Below are positions 14,371 to 15,319 of a stretch of 15,319 bases of DNA, piece by piece. The stretch's first letter is position 1; each line of letters opens with the position of its first letter. Both the position numbers and the translations under genes were made by a program. The notes beneath the pieces were generated by a model, which was not told where the DNA came from, did no database searches, and was given only the letters and a program-made list of their open reading frames with translations. Source of the stretch: Rhodocyclaceae bacterium (GTDB taxonomy: Bacteria; Pseudomonadota; Gammaproteobacteria; Burkholderiales; Rhodocyclaceae); contig JANYAW010000225.1 of the NCBI GenBank assembly GCA_025361105.1, positions 1-15,319 on the forward strand, in the 5' to 3' direction.

Positions 14371-14397
14371 GCCAGTTGGTGCTGATCACACGCTGTT
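14371..14397 (+). repeat. REP-like element copy F (degenerate), upstream of the dppB relic
   Basis: GCCAGTTGGTGCTGA followed by TCACACGCTGTTG; three to four changes from copy A, one disrupting the stem. It is preceded by GTAG (14368-14371), which is the tetranucleotide found 5' of many REP hairpins, though other copies here lack it. Its position relative to the relic matches copy E relative to dppB, so E and F were duplicated together. The rest of 13982-14478 is accounted for by the promoter, relic and hairpin. Confidence 0.7.
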
Positions 14398-14478
14398 GTT
14401 ACGAGTCTGTCCAAAACACCAGTGACGGTTTGGCCGTGATCGGAAACCTCACTGCAGATGGTGCAATGTGGCTCGCGA

Positions 14479-15315
14479 CTAGTTTGCCGCCGCCACCAAA
14501 TCCAACTGCCAACCAACGAGATTTTCTGCATCGTGCCACAAGGGTGCAAACTGAACTGGATGGAAGCCGCATTCGCCCGCCAGATTGGCAAGACGCTGCA
14601 TCGCGGTTTCGTCCAGTGAAGCATTGATTAATTCGTGCAAACGCTGCTCCATTGATTTGAACGAGTGATAGATAGCATCCAGTGCGGCGTTGAAATCCGT
14701 GCTAGACAGTGCTCGTCGCCTATCGTACAGATCCCCCAATGCTGGAAGAAGCACGCCTGCCAGCAGATTTGAGCCTTTTGATTCGGCGGCTAGGCGAAGC
14801 ATATTTTGCATACGCTCGATCATGCGCGAATGTATCGCGTCCGTCCCTAAAGCTCGGTTCCGCTCCGCACTAGCGAATGCGCGCAGATCGCTAAACGCTT
14901 CGGCACGATGCTCCAGTTCCTGTGCGTGCTGTAAAGACTCGTGTGCATTGCGTACGATCGTTGACGCGACGTGGTGTAGAACGAAACGAGCTGGTGCGCC
15001 CTCCAGCATCACACGACGAACTTCTCGCAGTACTGATTCCTGCTCTGTATATTCGAGCACGTATTGACCAGACACGGCTTCATAACATGCAGCCTCAAAT
15101 GGTAATGCCTCGGCCGATACGCCGCCGCTAAACGTAATACCTTCAAAAAGCCGCTTGCCGTCGGCAACGTGACTGGGCGGATCAATTTGTGCCAGATCGA
15201 CGCCGTGAATCTCGAATGTAATGGAGCGCCCACGAGCAACGTCGAGGCCAATCAGCGGTACGACACCATTGCCAGTTCCAATATCAAGAACCCGGGCACC
15301 ATTCGGCAATGCCAT
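14479..15315 (-). CDS. SAM-dependent methyltransferase-like protein, N-terminus cut by the window edge
   Basis: At least 278 residues. Motif I VLDIGTGNG (9-17), an acidic residue after strand 2 (HGVDLAQ, Asp40) and the SAEALPFEAACYEAVSGQYVLEYT region (67-90) followed by EVRRVMLEGAPARFVLHH fit a class I Rossmann methyltransferase. The second half (about 120-250) is mostly helical with no motif I know and may bind the substrate; the end VGWQLDLVAA resembles the last strands of such enzymes. The first ATG is four bases from the window edge and the frame stays open to it. Motif I begins unusually close to this ATG, so the true start is probably outside. Substrate unknown. Confidence 0.75.
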   Translation of the reverse strand: MALPNGARVLDIGTGNGVVPLIGLDVARGRSITFEIHGVDLAQIDPPSHVADGKRLFEGITFSGGVSAEALPFEAACYEAVSGQYVLEYTEQESVLREVRRVMLEGAPARFVLHHVASTIVRNAHESLQHAQELEHRAEAFSDLRAFASAERNRALGTDAIHSRMIERMQNMLRLAAESKGSNLLAGVLLPALGDLYDRRRALSSTDFNAALDAIYHSFKSMEQRLHELINASLDETAMQRLANLAGECGFHPVQFAPLWHDAENLVGWQLDLVAAAN

Positions 15316-15319
15316 AAAA

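Overview
The window reads as chromosomal DNA of a Gram-negative proteobacterium. A betaproteobacterium close to Burkholderiales/Oxalobacteraceae is my best guess. This rests on family resemblance only: the TonB-dependent receptor style, a LytS/LytTR pair, and a Dpp transporter close in sequence to the enteric one. No rRNA, tRNA or marker gene is present to settle it.

Layout from left to right. (1) 91-2398, plus strand: a compact three-gene operon made of a small membrane protein, a LytS/AlgZ-type histidine kinase and a LytTR response regulator, closed by a strong bidirectional terminator at 2440-2473. (2) 2535-5513, minus strand: a large TonB-dependent outer-membrane receptor. Its 343-bp upstream region holds several TTGTAAC-type boxes. 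(3) 5857-11665, minus strand: a complete dipeptide ABC transporter in the order dppB-dppC-dppD-dppF-dppA. The first four genes are overlapping or nearly so. dppA is last, separated by a 205-bp spacer full of repeat elements, and ends at its own terminator. (4) 11752-14397, minus strand: an accessory island with a REP-associated tyrosine transposase (RAYT, IS200-like HUH family) and two VapBC-type toxin-antitoxin pairs. Each pair has a recognisable sigma-70-type promoter with an inverted-repeat operator candidate. The island is bracketed by two copies of the same segment (5' end of dppB, its leader and a REP-like element). The distal copy is a frameshifted dppB relic. (5) 14479 to the right edge, minus strand: a SAM-dependent methyltransferase-like gene, cut by the window end.

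The most notable signal is a short dispersed repeat, about 28 bp, with core CCAG-TTGGTG-CTGG followed by GACACGCCGT. I count six copies (654, 5784, 7499, 8672, 11752, 14371) in both orientations. One copy lies 11 bp beyond the RAYT stop codon, as expected for a REP family served by that transposase. Two copies are inside genes, in the same reading frame, and encode nearly the same peptide (PVGAGDTPS in the kinase, PVGAGDPPS at the N-terminus of DppF). One copy forms the terminator hairpin behind dppA, and one lies in the dppF-dppA spacer. Two further repeat types are present: an inverted pair of CCCTCTCCTT-type hairpins (7562-7668) and a GGGTCTGACCCC palindrome (13265-13276). The region looks like a chromosome being actively seeded with small RAYT-type repeats, with the dpp locus as its hot spot.
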